64,000 nt of DNA from CAWFZT01 sp963820415 (GCA_963820415.1 CAWFZT010000005.1:62001-126000); one strand, 5' to 3'; shown: positions 1-9,246, counted from the stretch's first letter. The notes: generated by a model not told the origin, from the sequence alone. Program-made: numbers and translations.

Positions 1-2
1 GG

Positions 3-490
3 TTCAATATCTGGGTGTATTTTGGCTGATTGCCCTTTCCTGGCCGGTCGAACTGGCTATCGTTAAGCTGGTGGTAGGCTGGGTGTCTGGAGCGGTTTTG
101 GGAGCCTCTCAACTCCCAGAAACCGGCCAAGACCGCGGTAGCCGGTCGAGTCAAATCTTTCGCTCTCTCGCAGCCATTTTTGTTTTCATCCTCGCCTTCA
201 CTACCTATCCCTTTCTGGCAACCTGGATAAACGCACGACCTGAAATCTTGCAAGGAGGCCTGGTCCTGATTGGGATTGGCTTGCTGCAATTGGGTATGAC
301 CACTCACTCGCTGCGCGTGGTTCTGGGACTGCTTACCGTGCTCTCCGGATTTGAGATCATTTATTCTGCGGTGGAGACCTCAGTATTGGTCACCGGAATG
401 CTGGCAGTCGTGACCCTGGGCCTGGCGCTGGTTGGGTCTTACCTGCTAAACGTAACTTCGATGGACGAACCGGCTGAGGAAATCAAGTGA
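3..490 (+). CDS. NuoK/HyfE-like membrane protein, 5' end cut by window
   Basis: The frame is open from the first bases, so the true start lies upstream of the window. About 160 residues are visible, nearly all hydrophobic, forming four to five membrane segments with short loops and an acidic tail. The stretch around GLVLIGIGLLQLG and the following helices look like NuoK, MnhC or hydrogenase-4 component E, small subunits of proton-pumping complexes; this is a resemblance only. The last codons overlap the GTG start of the next gene by 4 nt, so the two are translationally coupled and probably belong to one membrane complex. Confidence 0.45.
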   Translation, partial: QYLGVFWLIALSWPVELAIVKLVVGWVSGAVLGASQLPETGQDRGSRSSQIFRSLAAIFVFILAFTTYPFLATWINARPEILQGGLVLIGIGLLQLGMTTHSLRVVLGLLTVLSGFEIIYSAVETSVLVTGMLAVVTLGLALVGSYLLNVTSMDEPAEEIK

Positions 491-1898
491 ACGCGCCGTT
501 GATTTGGATGGTTTCCCCTTTGATCATCGCCGTGGTTTTTTGGTTACTGCAAAGGCGGGTTACACTGGTGATTGTCCTTTCAACGGCGCTGTGCGCGCTG
601 CTGGCGCTGCTCGCCTGGGCCGTTCCGATCGCCAGCGCGGTGAAACTTGGCCCGTGGTCCTTCGAAGTGCAATCTTCGTTAACTGTGCTGGGTCGTCGAT
701 TCGTACTCGATCCAGGCGACCGATCTTTTCTGGCATTGATCTATGGAATTGGCGCCTTCTGGTTTTTTGGCACTCGAATAGCTGGAGCTCACCGGCACTT
801 TATCCCTATCGGGATGGCGGTACTCGCTTTAATGGTGGCTGCCATGGCAGTTGACCCATTCCTTTACGCCGCCCTGGTGGTGGAAATAGCCGTCCTACTG
901 AGCATTCCCATGCTTGTTCCCCCCGGTCGTGTAGTGGGACAGGGGATCGCGCGCTGATTTAATTTTCCAGACCCTGGCACTTGCCCTTCTTGCTATTTGC
1001 CGGTTGGGCGGCTGCCGGGGTGGAAGCCAATCCAACCGACTCCCGACTGCTCTTGCAGGCTGTGGTATTCCTGGGCCTGGGGTTTGCCTTCTGGCTGGCT
1101 ATTTTCCCATTTTATACCTGGGTGCCCCTTTTGAGCCAGGAAAGCCACGCCTACGAGACCGGGTTTATTTTAGGTCTGCTCCCTTCGGTGATGTTGTTAT
1201 TGATGCTGAAATTTTTGGATAACTTTGCCTGGCTGCGAGCTTACCCGCTTATGCCAGTAGGCCTGCAACTTTGTGGAGCTTTGATGGTGGTCACTGCTGG
1301 CATCTGGGCGGCTTTCCAGAAGACCCTCCCCAGGTTGTTCGGATACGCGGTTATCATGGAGAGCGGGTTTGCACTGTTATCGATCAGCCTACAATCTCAG
1401 GCGGGGTTAGAGGCTTTTGCCGTTTCGCTGTTTCCGCGCATGCTCGCGTTGGCCCTGTGGGCGCTGGCGTCGTCTGCGTTAGTGCAGGAAGGCATCTCAG
1501 CCGATTTCGACGGGATAAGAGGACAGTTCCGGCGCTATCCCTTAATTTCCAGCGGTTTGGTGCTGGCGTATTTCTCCCTGGCCGGCTTACCGCTGCTGGG
1601 TGGTTTCCCGACTCGCCTGGTTTTATTGGAAAATCTTGCCCAGAAATCGATGGCAATTATGTTGTGGGTCCTGCTGGGAAATGTGGGATTCTTATTGAGT
1701 GGATTGCGCATGTTAGCCATGCTCGTTACCTGGTCAGCCAGGTATGGCAACCAGGAAAACTGGGAAATCAACGAAAAATGGCCTCAAGCAGCCTTAATTG
1801 TCATTGGCGCTGCCGGACTGCTGTTGATCGGCGTATTTCCCGGGTTTTTCCTTTCGGGATTGCTTAACATTTTACTGTCATTCAATCATCTGTTTTAG
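487..1898 (+). pseudogene. NuoN/MrpD-like proton-conducting antiporter subunit, frameshifted
   Basis: Two open frames (487-957 and 981-1898) together encode one polytopic protein of about 465 residues resembling the Proton_antipo_M family (NuoL/M/N, MrpA/D). The first part has about five membrane helices, the second about nine. The joint needs two corrections: one extra base near 955-958, where RYLIFQTLA would read through, and another near 980, restoring a Met/Leu-Pro-Phe-Leu-Leu motif. The GTG start overlaps the upstream stop. It would act in the membrane as a proton or sodium translocating subunit of an Nuo-like or Mrp-like complex. Two close indels look like sequence error, but real decay cannot be excluded. 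Confidence 0.6.
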
Positions 1899-2008
1899 GT
1901 TAAATTTTAAGTAAATGATATCTCAGCGATAAGCCGGCCCTTTGGGCGTATTAGGAATTACATTGCAGGGTCATCCGATTTTTGAATGAAACATGCCGGG
2001 CAGTATAT

Positions 2009-2017
2009 TGGTATAAT
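2009..2017 (+). promoter_or_regulatory. extended -10 promoter for the coiled-coil gene
   Basis: TGGTATAAT is an exact extended -10 element, about 40 nt before the start of the coiled-coil gene. No good -35 box sits 17 nt upstream, as expected for extended -10 promoters. Confidence 0.55.
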
Positions 2018-2058
2018 CTTAAAAAAGCCTTTCATCGAAACGGGAGAGGATGTCAGTT

Positions 2059-3237
2059 ATGGAAGCAGATCAAATCCAACAACAACTTGATTTCATCGAC
2101 AATGAACGCCGCAAGGACAAGGCAGCTCTGGCATCTTTAGAGCAGCGCCTGTCAGCCCTCGAGGGTTCTGTACCGGGTTGGATACAACAAATTCAAGAAT
2201 TGAACAGCGACCTTTCGCGTACCGCGGCACAGTTGAGCCGTTTCGATGATATTGAATCGGCCCTGGTGCAAATCAGGGTGGACCAGGCGCGCGCCCTGGA
2301 GGGCTTCGAGAAACAGCATCAGGAACACGATCGGGAACTGGAAAAAGTGCGCCGCTCTGATCAGGAAGCAGTCACACGTAGCCTGGCAGAGTTACGTAAA
2401 ACTCTGGAAGTCCTGCCTGATTTGAAACGGACCTTGCAATCGCGCCTTGAGGAAGAATATCGGTTGGGCCGCCTGATCGAGGAAGTAGATAAAAAAGTAA
2501 AAGAGACGGCACGTTCCGACGAAGAGTATAATCGTATCGCCAAGCTGACCGAAGAAGGGCGGCGACAGGACAGCAAAAGGATTACTGACGCACAGGGTGA
2601 AGTAGCTGCTCTGCGTAAACGTGTCGACGAACAACGGGGCAAGATTGACCTCAATGCAGATAGCGTGAGGAAACTTGACCTCCGCCTGGGAGAATTTCAG
2701 GCGACGGACATTGAACGCCGCCAGATTATCACTTCATTCATCGAAAAACAGACGCTCTCATTTGTCGAACGTGACCGCGGCTGGAAGGATATGCAGGTGC
2801 GTTTCGATGAAATAACTAACCGGGCTTCCAACCTGGATGCACAACTTCAATCGCTGGATGCCACTCAGCGGGCAGTAAAGCGGGCGCAGGAATCCTTCGA
2901 GGAAATTACCCAGCGCTTCGAACGGCGCATGAATGAGATCACTGAGATGCAGCGCCTGGTCGAAGAGCGTTTCCGCCAGGAATGGGTGGGCTTCAAGGCC
3001 GACGACCAGAAACGCTGGACCAATTACACCCTGGCGCACGACGAGCAGCAGCGAGAGTTCGGGCGGTCGTTCGAAAAAATTAGCGAACGCCTGGCAGTCG
3101 TGGAGGGTTCGGCGCAGGAAGGGCGTGATCAACTGCACATATTGGTCGAAGAGACCCAAAAGCGTTTACAGAGCCTGCTGGTCCAGGTGCATAACTGGGT
3201 AGAAGAATTTGACCAGACTGTTGGGCAAAGCGGCTGA
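2059..3237 (+). CDS. coiled-coil protein of unknown function
   Basis: I do not recognise a named family. The protein has about 392 residues and is almost wholly heptad-patterned helix, rich in Glu, Lys, Arg and Gln, with no membrane segment, signal peptide or cysteine cluster, so a soluble cytoplasmic rod is likely. Start: ATG at 2059 lies 9 nt after GGGAGAGG (2042-2049); the earlier in-frame ATG at 2050 abuts that Shine-Dalgarno and is unlikely. It ends 14 nt before selB and probably shares its transcript. SMC-like or filament-like roles are possible, but nothing specific supports them. Confidence 0.7.
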   Translation: MEADQIQQQLDFIDNERRKDKAALASLEQRLSALEGSVPGWIQQIQELNSDLSRTAAQLSRFDDIESALVQIRVDQARALEGFEKQHQEHDRELEKVRRSDQEAVTRSLAELRKTLEVLPDLKRTLQSRLEEEYRLGRLIEEVDKKVKETARSDEEYNRIAKLTEEGRRQDSKRITDAQGEVAALRKRVDEQRGKIDLNADSVRKLDLRLGEFQATDIERRQIITSFIEKQTLSFVERDRGWKDMQVRFDEITNRASNLDAQLQSLDATQRAVKRAQESFEEITQRFERRMNEITEMQRLVEERFRQEWVGFKADDQKRWTNYTLAHDEQQREFGRSFEKISERLAVVEGSAQEGRDQLHILVEETQKRLQSLLVQVHNWVEEFDQTVGQSG

Positions 3238-3251
3238 GTGAGAATAAGTTG

Positions 3252-5189
3252 ATGCGCGTGGTAGGCACTGCCGGACACGTTGACCATGGTAAATCCACCC
3301 TGGTGGCAGCCCTGACCGGCACCAATCCGGACCGGCTCAAGGAAGAGCAGGCGCGCCAGATGACGATCGAACTCGGCTTTGCTTGGCTGACGCTGCCGGG
3401 CGGGGAAGAGGTGGGTATCGTGGATGTGCCGGGTCACCGCGATTTTATCGAAAACATGCTGGCCGGCGTAGGCGGAATTGATGCTACCTTGTTCGTCATC
3501 GCAGCCGACGAAGGGGTAATGCCGCAAACTCGGGAACATCTGGCCATTATCGATCTGCTTCAGGTGCAAAGCGGGCTGATTGTGCTGACGAAAACCGACC
3601 TGATCGATGACCCGGATTGGTTAGACCTGGTGGAAGGCGACGTAAAGCAGTTGGTAGCCGGAACGGTGTTGGAGAGCGCGCCGGTACTGCGCGTATCTGC
3701 CCGTACCGGTGCCGGGATCAAGGAATTAAAGGCGGCGCTAGAGGAATGCCTGCGACAGCACCCACCGCGGCCTGATCTTGGGCGACCGCGCTTGCCTATC
3801 GACCGGGTCTTTAGTATCGCTGGGTTTGGTACGGTAGTCACCGGAACCCTTAGCGATGGCCACTTTCGCCAGGGGGATGAAGTCGAAATATTGCCTGGTG
3901 GTCGGCTCGGACGAATACGCGGGCTGCAGAGCCATAAGCATAAGGAAGAGATTGCTTCACCCGGTAGCCGCACTGCGGTAAATGTCAGCGGGATTGAAGT
4001 GGAGCACGTCACCCGTGGCCAGGTATTAACCCACCCCGGCGTTTACCAATCCACTCAGCGGTTGGATGCCTACTTTCGGCTGGTACGGGATGCCAGTAGT
4101 TCGCTTAAACACAGCACAGAAGTTAAATTTTTCCTGGGGGCGGCCGAGGTTGTGGCGCGCGTGCGCCTTTTAGGTATAGAAGAAATAAAACCCGGCGAAG
4201 AGGGCTGGCTGCAGATCGAGCTGCGTACGCCTGTCGTTGCTGTGCGGGGAGACCGGTACATTTTGCGCCGCCCGTCTCCAGGTGAAACCCTTGGGGGAGG
4301 GGTAGTGGTTGATCCACACCCGGCGGAAAGGCACAAGCGTTTCTCAGAAGGAACGTTGGCCGGTCTGAACGCTTTGCGACAAGGCACGCCGGCGGAAGTG
4401 CTGCTGCAAGCCAGTCTGAATGCCGGGGATTTGCCGGTGCGCGAGTTGGTCAACCGCGCCCGTCTATCCCAGGAGCAAGCTCACGCCGCCTTGCAAGATC
4501 TGCTGCAAAGCAACCAATTGGTGCTGCTCGAGCCCGGGCAGGTCGGGCCAAAAAGCGATCTGCTGGTCATCGCACACTCTAACTGGGTCTTAGAAACACA
4601 GCGGGCGCTCCATGAGTTGGAGCAGTTTCACCTTTCCAACCCGTTGCGCAGTGGTATGCCAAAGGAAGAATTGAAAAGCCGCCTGCGTATTTCTCCTCGC
4701 CTGTTTACTGCGGCAATGCGGAAATGGATAAGCGCTGGGCTGGTGAACGAGCAAGGAGCTTTTGTATACCGCCAGGGCTTTGAAGTCAGGTTTTCCGTCC
4801 AGCAACAGGCCCTGGTAATCCAATTATTGAAAAAATTTGCTTTATCACCATTTTCACCTCCTTCGATCAAAGAATGCCAGGCGGAGGTGGGCGATGAGGT
4901 TTATGGCGCGTTGGTTGACCAGGGACAGCTCATTCCGGTTTCGGGCGAGGTGGTTTTCCGCCGCCAGGATTACGATGCCCTGCTCCAGGCGGTGAGAGAA
5001 CACTTCATCCGAGAAAACACGCTGACCGTGGCGCAGTTCCGCGACCGGTTCGATACCAGCCGGCGTTATGCGCTGGCCTTCCTCGAACATCTCGACACCA
5101 CCGGCATCACCGTGCGCGAAGGTGATGTGCGCCGGTCAAAAGAATTGCATAATAAGGATTTGAAAAAACCGTTGACAGACTCGACTTGA
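3252..5189 (+). CDS. selB: Selenocysteine-specific elongation factor SelB
   Basis: SelB is a GTPase that carries selenocysteinyl-tRNA to UGA codons followed by a SECIS hairpin. The G domain is clear: GHVDHGKS at residues 8-15, DVPGHRDF near residue 58 and LTKTD. Tandem beta-barrel domains and a C-terminal region with winged-helix-like segments follow, giving the usual SelB length of about 645 residues. ATG at 3252 is chosen over the preceding in-frame TTG because it begins directly at the conserved MRVVGTAGH. No selA, selD or tRNA-Sec gene is visible here. The distal end of the gene contains the promoter of rplU. Confidence 0.93.
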   Translation: MRVVGTAGHVDHGKSTLVAALTGTNPDRLKEEQARQMTIELGFAWLTLPGGEEVGIVDVPGHRDFIENMLAGVGGIDATLFVIAADEGVMPQTREHLAIIDLLQVQSGLIVLTKTDLIDDPDWLDLVEGDVKQLVAGTVLESAPVLRVSARTGAGIKELKAALEECLRQHPPRPDLGRPRLPIDRVFSIAGFGTVVTGTLSDGHFRQGDEVEILPGGRLGRIRGLQSHKHKEEIASPGSRTAVNVSGIEVEHVTRGQVLTHPGVYQSTQRLDAYFRLVRDASSSLKHSTEVKFFLGAAEVVARVRLLGIEEIKPGEEGWLQIELRTPVVAVRGDRYILRRPSPGETLGGGVVVDPHPAERHKRFSEGTLAGLNALRQGTPAEVLLQASLNAGDLPVRELVNRARLSQEQAHAALQDLLQSNQLVLLEPGQVGPKSDLLVIAHSNWVLETQRALHELEQFHLSNPLRSGMPKEELKSRLRISPRLFTAAMRKWISAGLVNEQGAFVYRQGFEVRFSVQQQALVIQLLKKFALSPFSPPSIKECQAEVGDEVYGALVDQGQLIPVSGEVVFRRQDYDALLQAVREHFIRENTLTVAQFRDRFDTSRRYALAFLEHLDTTGITVREGDVRRSKELHNKDLKKPLTDST

Positions 5190-5200
5190 GCCTGTATAAT
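5172..5200 (+). promoter_or_regulatory. consensus sigma-70 promoter for rplU-rpmA-rpmE
   Basis: TTGACA (5172-5177) and TATAAT (5195-5200) are both perfect boxes separated by exactly 17 nt. The -35 box lies inside the last codons of selB. This is the strongest promoter seen in the window, as expected for a ribosomal protein operon. Confidence 0.9.
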
Positions 5201-5318
5201 ACGACCTGCTTTGCCCCGGTGGACATGCTGGGGCGTTTGTGTGTATCCCCAACTTACCCGTGACCAGGCGTATTGGCAGGCGCAGGGTGCACGGCGAAGT
5301 GAAGATTGGAGAATTAAA
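5201..5318 (+). promoter_or_regulatory. rplU 5' leader with a small hairpin
   Basis: About 110 nt separate the predicted transcription start from the rplU ATG. GCCCC (5213-5217) can pair with GGGGC (5230-5234). L21 leaders are known autoregulatory RNAs in several bacteria; whether this one belongs to such a family is a guess. Confidence 0.4.
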
Positions 5319-5636
5319 ATGAAATATGCCATTGTTGAAAGCGGCGGCAAACAGTACAAGGCCGTCGAAGGTTCCATGATTGAAGTGGACCGGTTGTCGA
5401 ACGAATCCGGTGAGCAGGTAGTTTTAGAAACGGTGCTCTTACTGGTGGACGGTGAAATAGTTTCTGTTGGCGCTCCTGCAATCAAGGGAGCACGCGTTGA
5501 GACCACCGTTGTGGATCATTTCAAGGGTCCCAAACTGGTAATTTTCAAATATCGCCCGAAGAAACGCATCCGCACTAAAACGGGCCATCGACAGCAGTAC
5601 ACACGTCTAAAAATTGATGCAATTATAGTGGAGTAG
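5319..5636 (+). CDS. rplU: 50S ribosomal protein L21
   Basis: A 105-residue protein starting MKYAIVESGGKQYK, the standard L21 opening, and ending in the conserved RPKKRIRTKTGHRQ-type 23S rRNA-binding tail. The ATG at 5319 follows GGAGA by 6 nt; the frame is open further upstream, but that part is the leader, downstream of the perfect promoter. It is first of the rplU-rpmA-rpmE cluster and ends 5 nt before rpmA. Confidence 0.96.
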   Translation: MKYAIVESGGKQYKAVEGSMIEVDRLSNESGEQVVLETVLLLVDGEIVSVGAPAIKGARVETTVVDHFKGPKLVIFKYRPKKRIRTKTGHRQQYTRLKIDAIIVE

Positions 5637-5641
5637 ATACT

Positions 5642-5905
5642 ATGGCTCACAAAAAAGGTGGCGGTTCAGTCCGTAACGGTCGTGACAGCAACGGTCAGCG
5701 CCTGGGTGTGAAACGCTATGCCGGGCAGGTTGTGCGGTCAGGCAACATTCTTGTCCGGCAACACGGCACCAGCATCAAGGCCGGAATTAACGTAGACGTT
5801 GGCAAGGATTACACGCTGTTTGCCATTTCGGATGGCGTTGTAGTTTTTGAGACTCTTCCCAACGGACAAAAGCGTGTAAACGTTATGCCTAAGGAAACGG
5901 CATAA
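5642..5905 (+). CDS. rpmA: 50S ribosomal protein L27
   Basis: An 87-residue L27 that starts directly MAHKKGGGSVRNGRDS, so its flexible N-terminus can reach the peptidyl transferase centre without prior cleavage, unlike the Firmicutes form with a cleaved leader. The conserved GVKRYAGQ and GNILVRQHGT motifs are intact. It sits 5 nt after rplU and is co-transcribed with it. Confidence 0.96.
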   Translation: MAHKKGGGSVRNGRDSNGQRLGVKRYAGQVVRSGNILVRQHGTSIKAGINVDVGKDYTLFAISDGVVVFETLPNGQKRVNVMPKETA

Positions 5906-5974
5906 ATATCACTTCTTGCACCGTCGGCCGAAATGAATACGCTGCCGGATGCAGGAGAAAGGATAGTTTTACCG

Positions 5975-6451
5975 ATGAAAAAGGGTATTCACCCAACATA
6001 TTATTCGGATGCTCAGGTGATTTGCGCCTGCGGCAACACCTGGACCACCGGATCCACGAAAAAAGTGATCCACACCGAAGTTTGCTCGAAGTGCCACCCG
6101 TTCTTTACCGGTCAGCAGCAGCGCCTGATCGACATCGAAGGCCAGGTTGATCGCTTCTACAAGAAGTTACAGGCTCGCCAGGGGTTTATCGATCAGAAGA
6201 AAGCGCGTGAGATGTCACGTACTTCCCCTGAGCGGGCGGTAGCCGACCTTGGCATGGGTATTCGTCCGACCGAATCGTTGACCAAAGCTGGCCTCGTCAA
6301 GGTTGGCCAGATATTGGCCAAGATGGCGGAAGGTGAACAGGCAATGCTGGATATCGATGGTTTCGGCCGCAAATCGTTAATCGATTTGAAAAAGAAACTG
6401 CGCAGCCTGGGATATGAACTGCCGGCAACCGCCAGTGAGACTCCCGTATAA
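5975..6451 (+). CDS. rpmE: 50S ribosomal protein L31 with C-terminal alpha-CTD-like domain
   Basis: Residues 1-70 are a zinc-binding L31: MKKGIHPTYY, Cys17 and Cys19, then Cys37-x2-Cys40 followed by HPFFTGQQ. Normal L31 stops near residue 70. Here the chain runs to 158. Residues 87-150 resemble the C-terminal domain of RNA polymerase alpha: LGMGIRP, a helix ending KAGL, and DGFGRKSLIDLKKKLRSLGYEL match the helix-hairpin-helix pattern of that domain. The start ATG at 5975 has a purine-rich AGGAGAAAGGA upstream; the earlier in-frame ATG at 5933 would add 14 residues not found in L31. A terminator follows directly. Confidence 0.9.
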   Translation: MKKGIHPTYYSDAQVICACGNTWTTGSTKKVIHTEVCSKCHPFFTGQQQRLIDIEGQVDRFYKKLQARQGFIDQKKAREMSRTSPERAVADLGMGIRPTESLTKAGLVKVGQILAKMAEGEQAMLDIDGFGRKSLIDLKKKLRSLGYELPATASETPV

Positions 6452-6474
6452 TCAAGATTGATACTGTTTTTTTG

Positions 6475-6508
6475 CTCCCCCTCCCTGTCTCAGAGGGGAG
6501 TATTTTTT
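6475..6508 (+). terminator. rho-independent terminator after rpmE
   Basis: CTCCCC (6475-6480) pairs with GGGGAG (6495-6500), followed by a run of six T. It closes the rplU-rpmA-rpmE operon. Confidence 0.8.
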
Positions 6509-6562
6509 AAGGACCATTTTGAGGTAGAATTGAGGAACGCATCTCATACTCTGAGGGAAAGC

Positions 6563-7135
6563 ATGCAACATCATACCGGTTCTATCGAGGTTATTTGTGG
6601 TTCCATGTTCAGCGGGAAAACCGAGGAATTAATCCGCCGGTTGCGTCGGGCAGTGATTGCGCGCCAGAATGTACAGGTGTTCAAGCCATCCATCGACATC
6701 CGTTATTCTGAAGAAAAGGTAGCTTCCCATGCAGGAATGGTCTTCGAGGCGATTCCAGTTTCGTGTTCATCAGATATTCTGAAACGCCTCCATCCTGAAA
6801 CCACGGTGGTTGGGGTTGACGAAGCTCAGTTCTTTGACGAGAAGATAGTCTCCATCGTCCAGCAGTTGGCGGAAAAAGGTAACAGAGTGATTGTAGCTGG
6901 CCTGGACCAGGATTTTCGCGGTGAGCCGTTTGGGAGTATGCCCCTTCTCTTAGCCCTGGCTGAAAATGTGGAAAAGCTGCAGGCCATTTGTGTGGTGTGC
7001 GGTGAGCCTGGCACACGGACACAGCGGCTGGTAAATGGTAAGCCCGCCCATTACCACGATCCGGTCGTAATCGTCGGCGCCTCCGAAATGTATGAATTGC
7101 GTTGTCGTAAGCACCACGAAGTACCTAGAGATTAG
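6563..7135 (+). CDS. tdk: Thymidine kinase (type II)
   Basis: Phosphorylates thymidine to dTMP in pyrimidine salvage. The protein of 190 residues has the P-loop GSMFSGKTEELIRR near residue 12, the DEAQFF Walker B-like motif, the GLDQDF segment and the lasso zinc site beginning CVVCGEPGTRT with a late Cys-Arg-Lys-His-His. The frame is open about 100 nt upstream, but that part covers the terminator; ATG at 6563 follows GAGGGAAAG and gives the usual N-terminus. It is followed 3 nt later by hpt, forming a nucleotide salvage pair. Confidence 0.93.
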   Translation: MQHHTGSIEVICGSMFSGKTEELIRRLRRAVIARQNVQVFKPSIDIRYSEEKVASHAGMVFEAIPVSCSSDILKRLHPETTVVGVDEAQFFDEKIVSIVQQLAEKGNRVIVAGLDQDFRGEPFGSMPLLLALAENVEKLQAICVVCGEPGTRTQRLVNGKPAHYHDPVVIVGASEMYELRCRKHHEVPRD

Positions 7136-7138
7136 AGG

Positions 7139-7708
7139 ATGGGTATGCAAGATTACCATGAATTCATGAAAGAGATTCTGATCCCAGAAGGTTTACTACA
7201 GGCGCGGGTTGCTGAACTTGGAGCACAAATCAGCGCTGATTACCTGGGACAGGATTTGCTGCTGATTTGCATCCTGCGTGGTGGGGTGATGTTCTTGACC
7301 GACCTGATCCGCAGCATTACCGTACCATTGGCGGTCGAATTCATGGCGGTATCGTCTTATGGAACAGGTAAGCGCGAATCAACCGGCCATGTCAGAATCA
7401 CGCTGGATTTGAACACGAGCGTTATGGGTAGAAATGTACTGTTGGTCGAAGACATTATCGATAGTGGGCGAACCATCTCGGAAGTTCTAAGCTTCCTTTC
7501 CACACGCCACCCCAAAACACTGTACGTATGTGCTTTGTTAGATAAAGCAGAGCGGCGTGAAGTGGAAGTGCCGCTCCGTTATCGCGGTTTTATCATTCCG
7601 AACAAATTTGTTTTCGGCTATGGCCTGGATATTGATGAATATTACCGGAACTTGCCTTTTATTGGGGTGGTAGACCTGGACCTTTACCGGCCCGAAGTCG
7701 CGACATGA
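7139..7708 (+). CDS. hpt: Hypoxanthine phosphoribosyltransferase
   Basis: Converts hypoxanthine or guanine plus PRPP to IMP or GMP. The 189-residue protein has the CILRGGVMFLTDL PRPP-loop region, the flexible-loop SSYGTG motif and the phosphoribosyl site VLLVEDIIDSGRT, all typical. ATG at 7139 lies 3 nt after tdk, with AGAGGATG upstream; a second ATG two codons on is possible. Its stop overlaps the start of cca by 4 nt (ATGA), so the genes are translationally coupled. Confidence 0.93.
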   Translation: MGMQDYHEFMKEILIPEGLLQARVAELGAQISADYLGQDLLLICILRGGVMFLTDLIRSITVPLAVEFMAVSSYGTGKRESTGHVRITLDLNTSVMGRNVLLVEDIIDSGRTISEVLSFLSTRHPKTLYVCALLDKAERREVEVPLRYRGFIIPNKFVFGYGLDIDEYYRNLPFIGVVDLDLYRPEVAT

Positions 7709-9246
7709 TTCCTGACCTGGTCTTTCCACCTGTTCTCGAAAAGTTGATGGCTTGCCTGGCGAAGGAAAAACAAATCTATCTGGTGGGTGGGGCCGTTCGG
7801 GATGCCATTCTTGGCCGGGAGAGTCACGACCTGGATTTTGTGATGCGGGAAGACGCAGGCCAGACGGCGCGTAAAGTGGCCAATGACCTTAACGGGTCCT
7901 TTTACATGCTGGATGAGGAACGCGATACGGCCAGGGTGGTTTTCCAATTAGGCAACGGGTTTCCTTATACGCTGGATTTCAGCGTTTTTCGCGGGCGTGG
8001 CTTAGAAGCCGACCAGATCGGGCGAGATTTTACGATCAATACCCTGGCAATCAACCTGTTCGAGCCTGGCGAACTCATCGATCCGTTGGGCGGATTGAGT
8101 GACCTGCGGGCTGGATTGCTACGCGCCTGCTCGCGGTCCAGTTTCACCGACGACCCTGTGCGAATATTACGGGGTGTCCGATTGGCCCTGTCGCTGGGCT
8201 TTGTAATCTTCCCTGAAACGATGAGCGCCATGGGTCAGGCGGTCAATATACTGCCCAGGACATCGCCTGAGCGGCAGCGGGATGAATTCTTCCGCATACT
8301 GGAAGGTTCACAGGTCAGCCCGGCTATTCGCATGCTGGACAAGTTAGGGGTAATCCGGCTGATCCTGCCAGAGGTGGATCGTCTGAAAGAGGTAACCCAG
8401 TCCAGCCCACACACAGTGGATGTTTGGGAGCATACCCTGTTGACCCTGACCGACTTGGAGGAACTGCTGGATGTCCTGGTGGTAAAAGCCAACTCCAGGG
8501 CCGGTGCATCGAACCCAGCCATAGAGCTGGCTGTTATTAAGCTGGGAAGTTTTCGAAAGCAGCTTTCGGACCATTTTGAGAGCGAGTTAACGGCGGGAAG
8601 ATCGAGGAGAGGGCTTCTGCTCCTGGCGGCATTGTTCCACGATATCGGTAAACCCGTCTCTCGCCAGAAATTAGAAGGTGGGAAAGTGGCTTTCCACGGC
8701 CACGATCGGAGTGGGGTCCCCATCATGCAGAAACGAATGGAAGCCCTGGCCTTCAGCGTGGCGGAGCTCGATTATGTAAAGACAGTGATCAAGCAGCATT
8801 TGCGCCTGCATTTTATGGTGGATGAAGGACTGCTCCTCAGGCGCAGGACCATTTATCGTTTCTTCCGCGATGCGGGTCTGGTAGGAGTTGACATCTGCCT
8901 GCTTTCACTGGCGGATACCCTGGCAACTTATGGGAATACCTTGCCCCAGGATAAATGGCTGGCTGAGCTGGAAGTATGCGTTACCCTCCTGGAAGCCTGG
9001 TGGGAGCGCCAGAATGACGTCATCCACCCAGTACGCTTGCTGACTGGTTTCGATCTGCAGGAAAAACTTGGGTTGAAACCTGGTCCACTGATTGGCCGCC
9101 TGTTATCTGTTCTCGAAGAAGCTCAGGCCTGCGGCGAAGTGGCCGATCAGGCCGAGGCATTACTGTTTGTGCAGAACTGGTTAGAGCATAACGCCGATAA
9201 AGCCAATGTTGCTGGAAGGGGCGTTGAGGATTGGAGGAGAGAATAA
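7705..9246 (+). CDS. cca: CCA tRNA nucleotidyltransferase / poly(A) polymerase family, HD domain
   Basis: A class II nucleotidyltransferase of 513 residues. The catalytic GGAVRDAILG and the HDLDFVM metal-binding motif lie in the first 55 residues, followed by the RNA- and primer-binding head (DDPVRILRGVRLA). A C-terminal HD phosphohydrolase domain carries LAALFHDIGKP and HGHDRSG. Such proteins add or repair the tRNA 3' CCA end; some relatives are A-adding enzymes or poly(A) polymerases, and sequence alone does not separate them. It overlaps hpt by 4 nt and abuts the following hydrolase gene. Confidence 0.88.
   Translation: MIPDLVFPPVLEKLMACLAKEKQIYLVGGAVRDAILGRESHDLDFVMREDAGQTARKVANDLNGSFYMLDEERDTARVVFQLGNGFPYTLDFSVFRGRGLEADQIGRDFTINTLAINLFEPGELIDPLGGLSDLRAGLLRACSRSSFTDDPVRILRGVRLALSLGFVIFPETMSAMGQAVNILPRTSPERQRDEFFRILEGSQVSPAIRMLDKLGVIRLILPEVDRLKEVTQSSPHTVDVWEHTLLTLTDLEELLDVLVVKANSRAGASNPAIELAVIKLGSFRKQLSDHFESELTAGRSRRGLLLLAALFHDIGKPVSRQKLEGGKVAFHGHDRSGVPIMQKRMEALAFSVAELDYVKTVIKQHLRLHFMVDEGLLLRRRTIYRFFRDAGLVGVDICLLSLADTLATYGNTLPQDKWLAELEVCVTLLEAWWERQNDVIHPVRLLTGFDLQEKLGLKPGPLIGRLLSVLEEAQACGEVADQAEALLFVQNWLEHNADKANVAGRGVEDWRRE

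Noticed and set aside
955..957. In-frame TGA as a possible selenocysteine codon in the NuoN-like gene (SelB is present)
   Set aside because: Reading through TGA in that frame does not give the conserved continuation; the homologous sequence resumes in other frames, so indels explain it.
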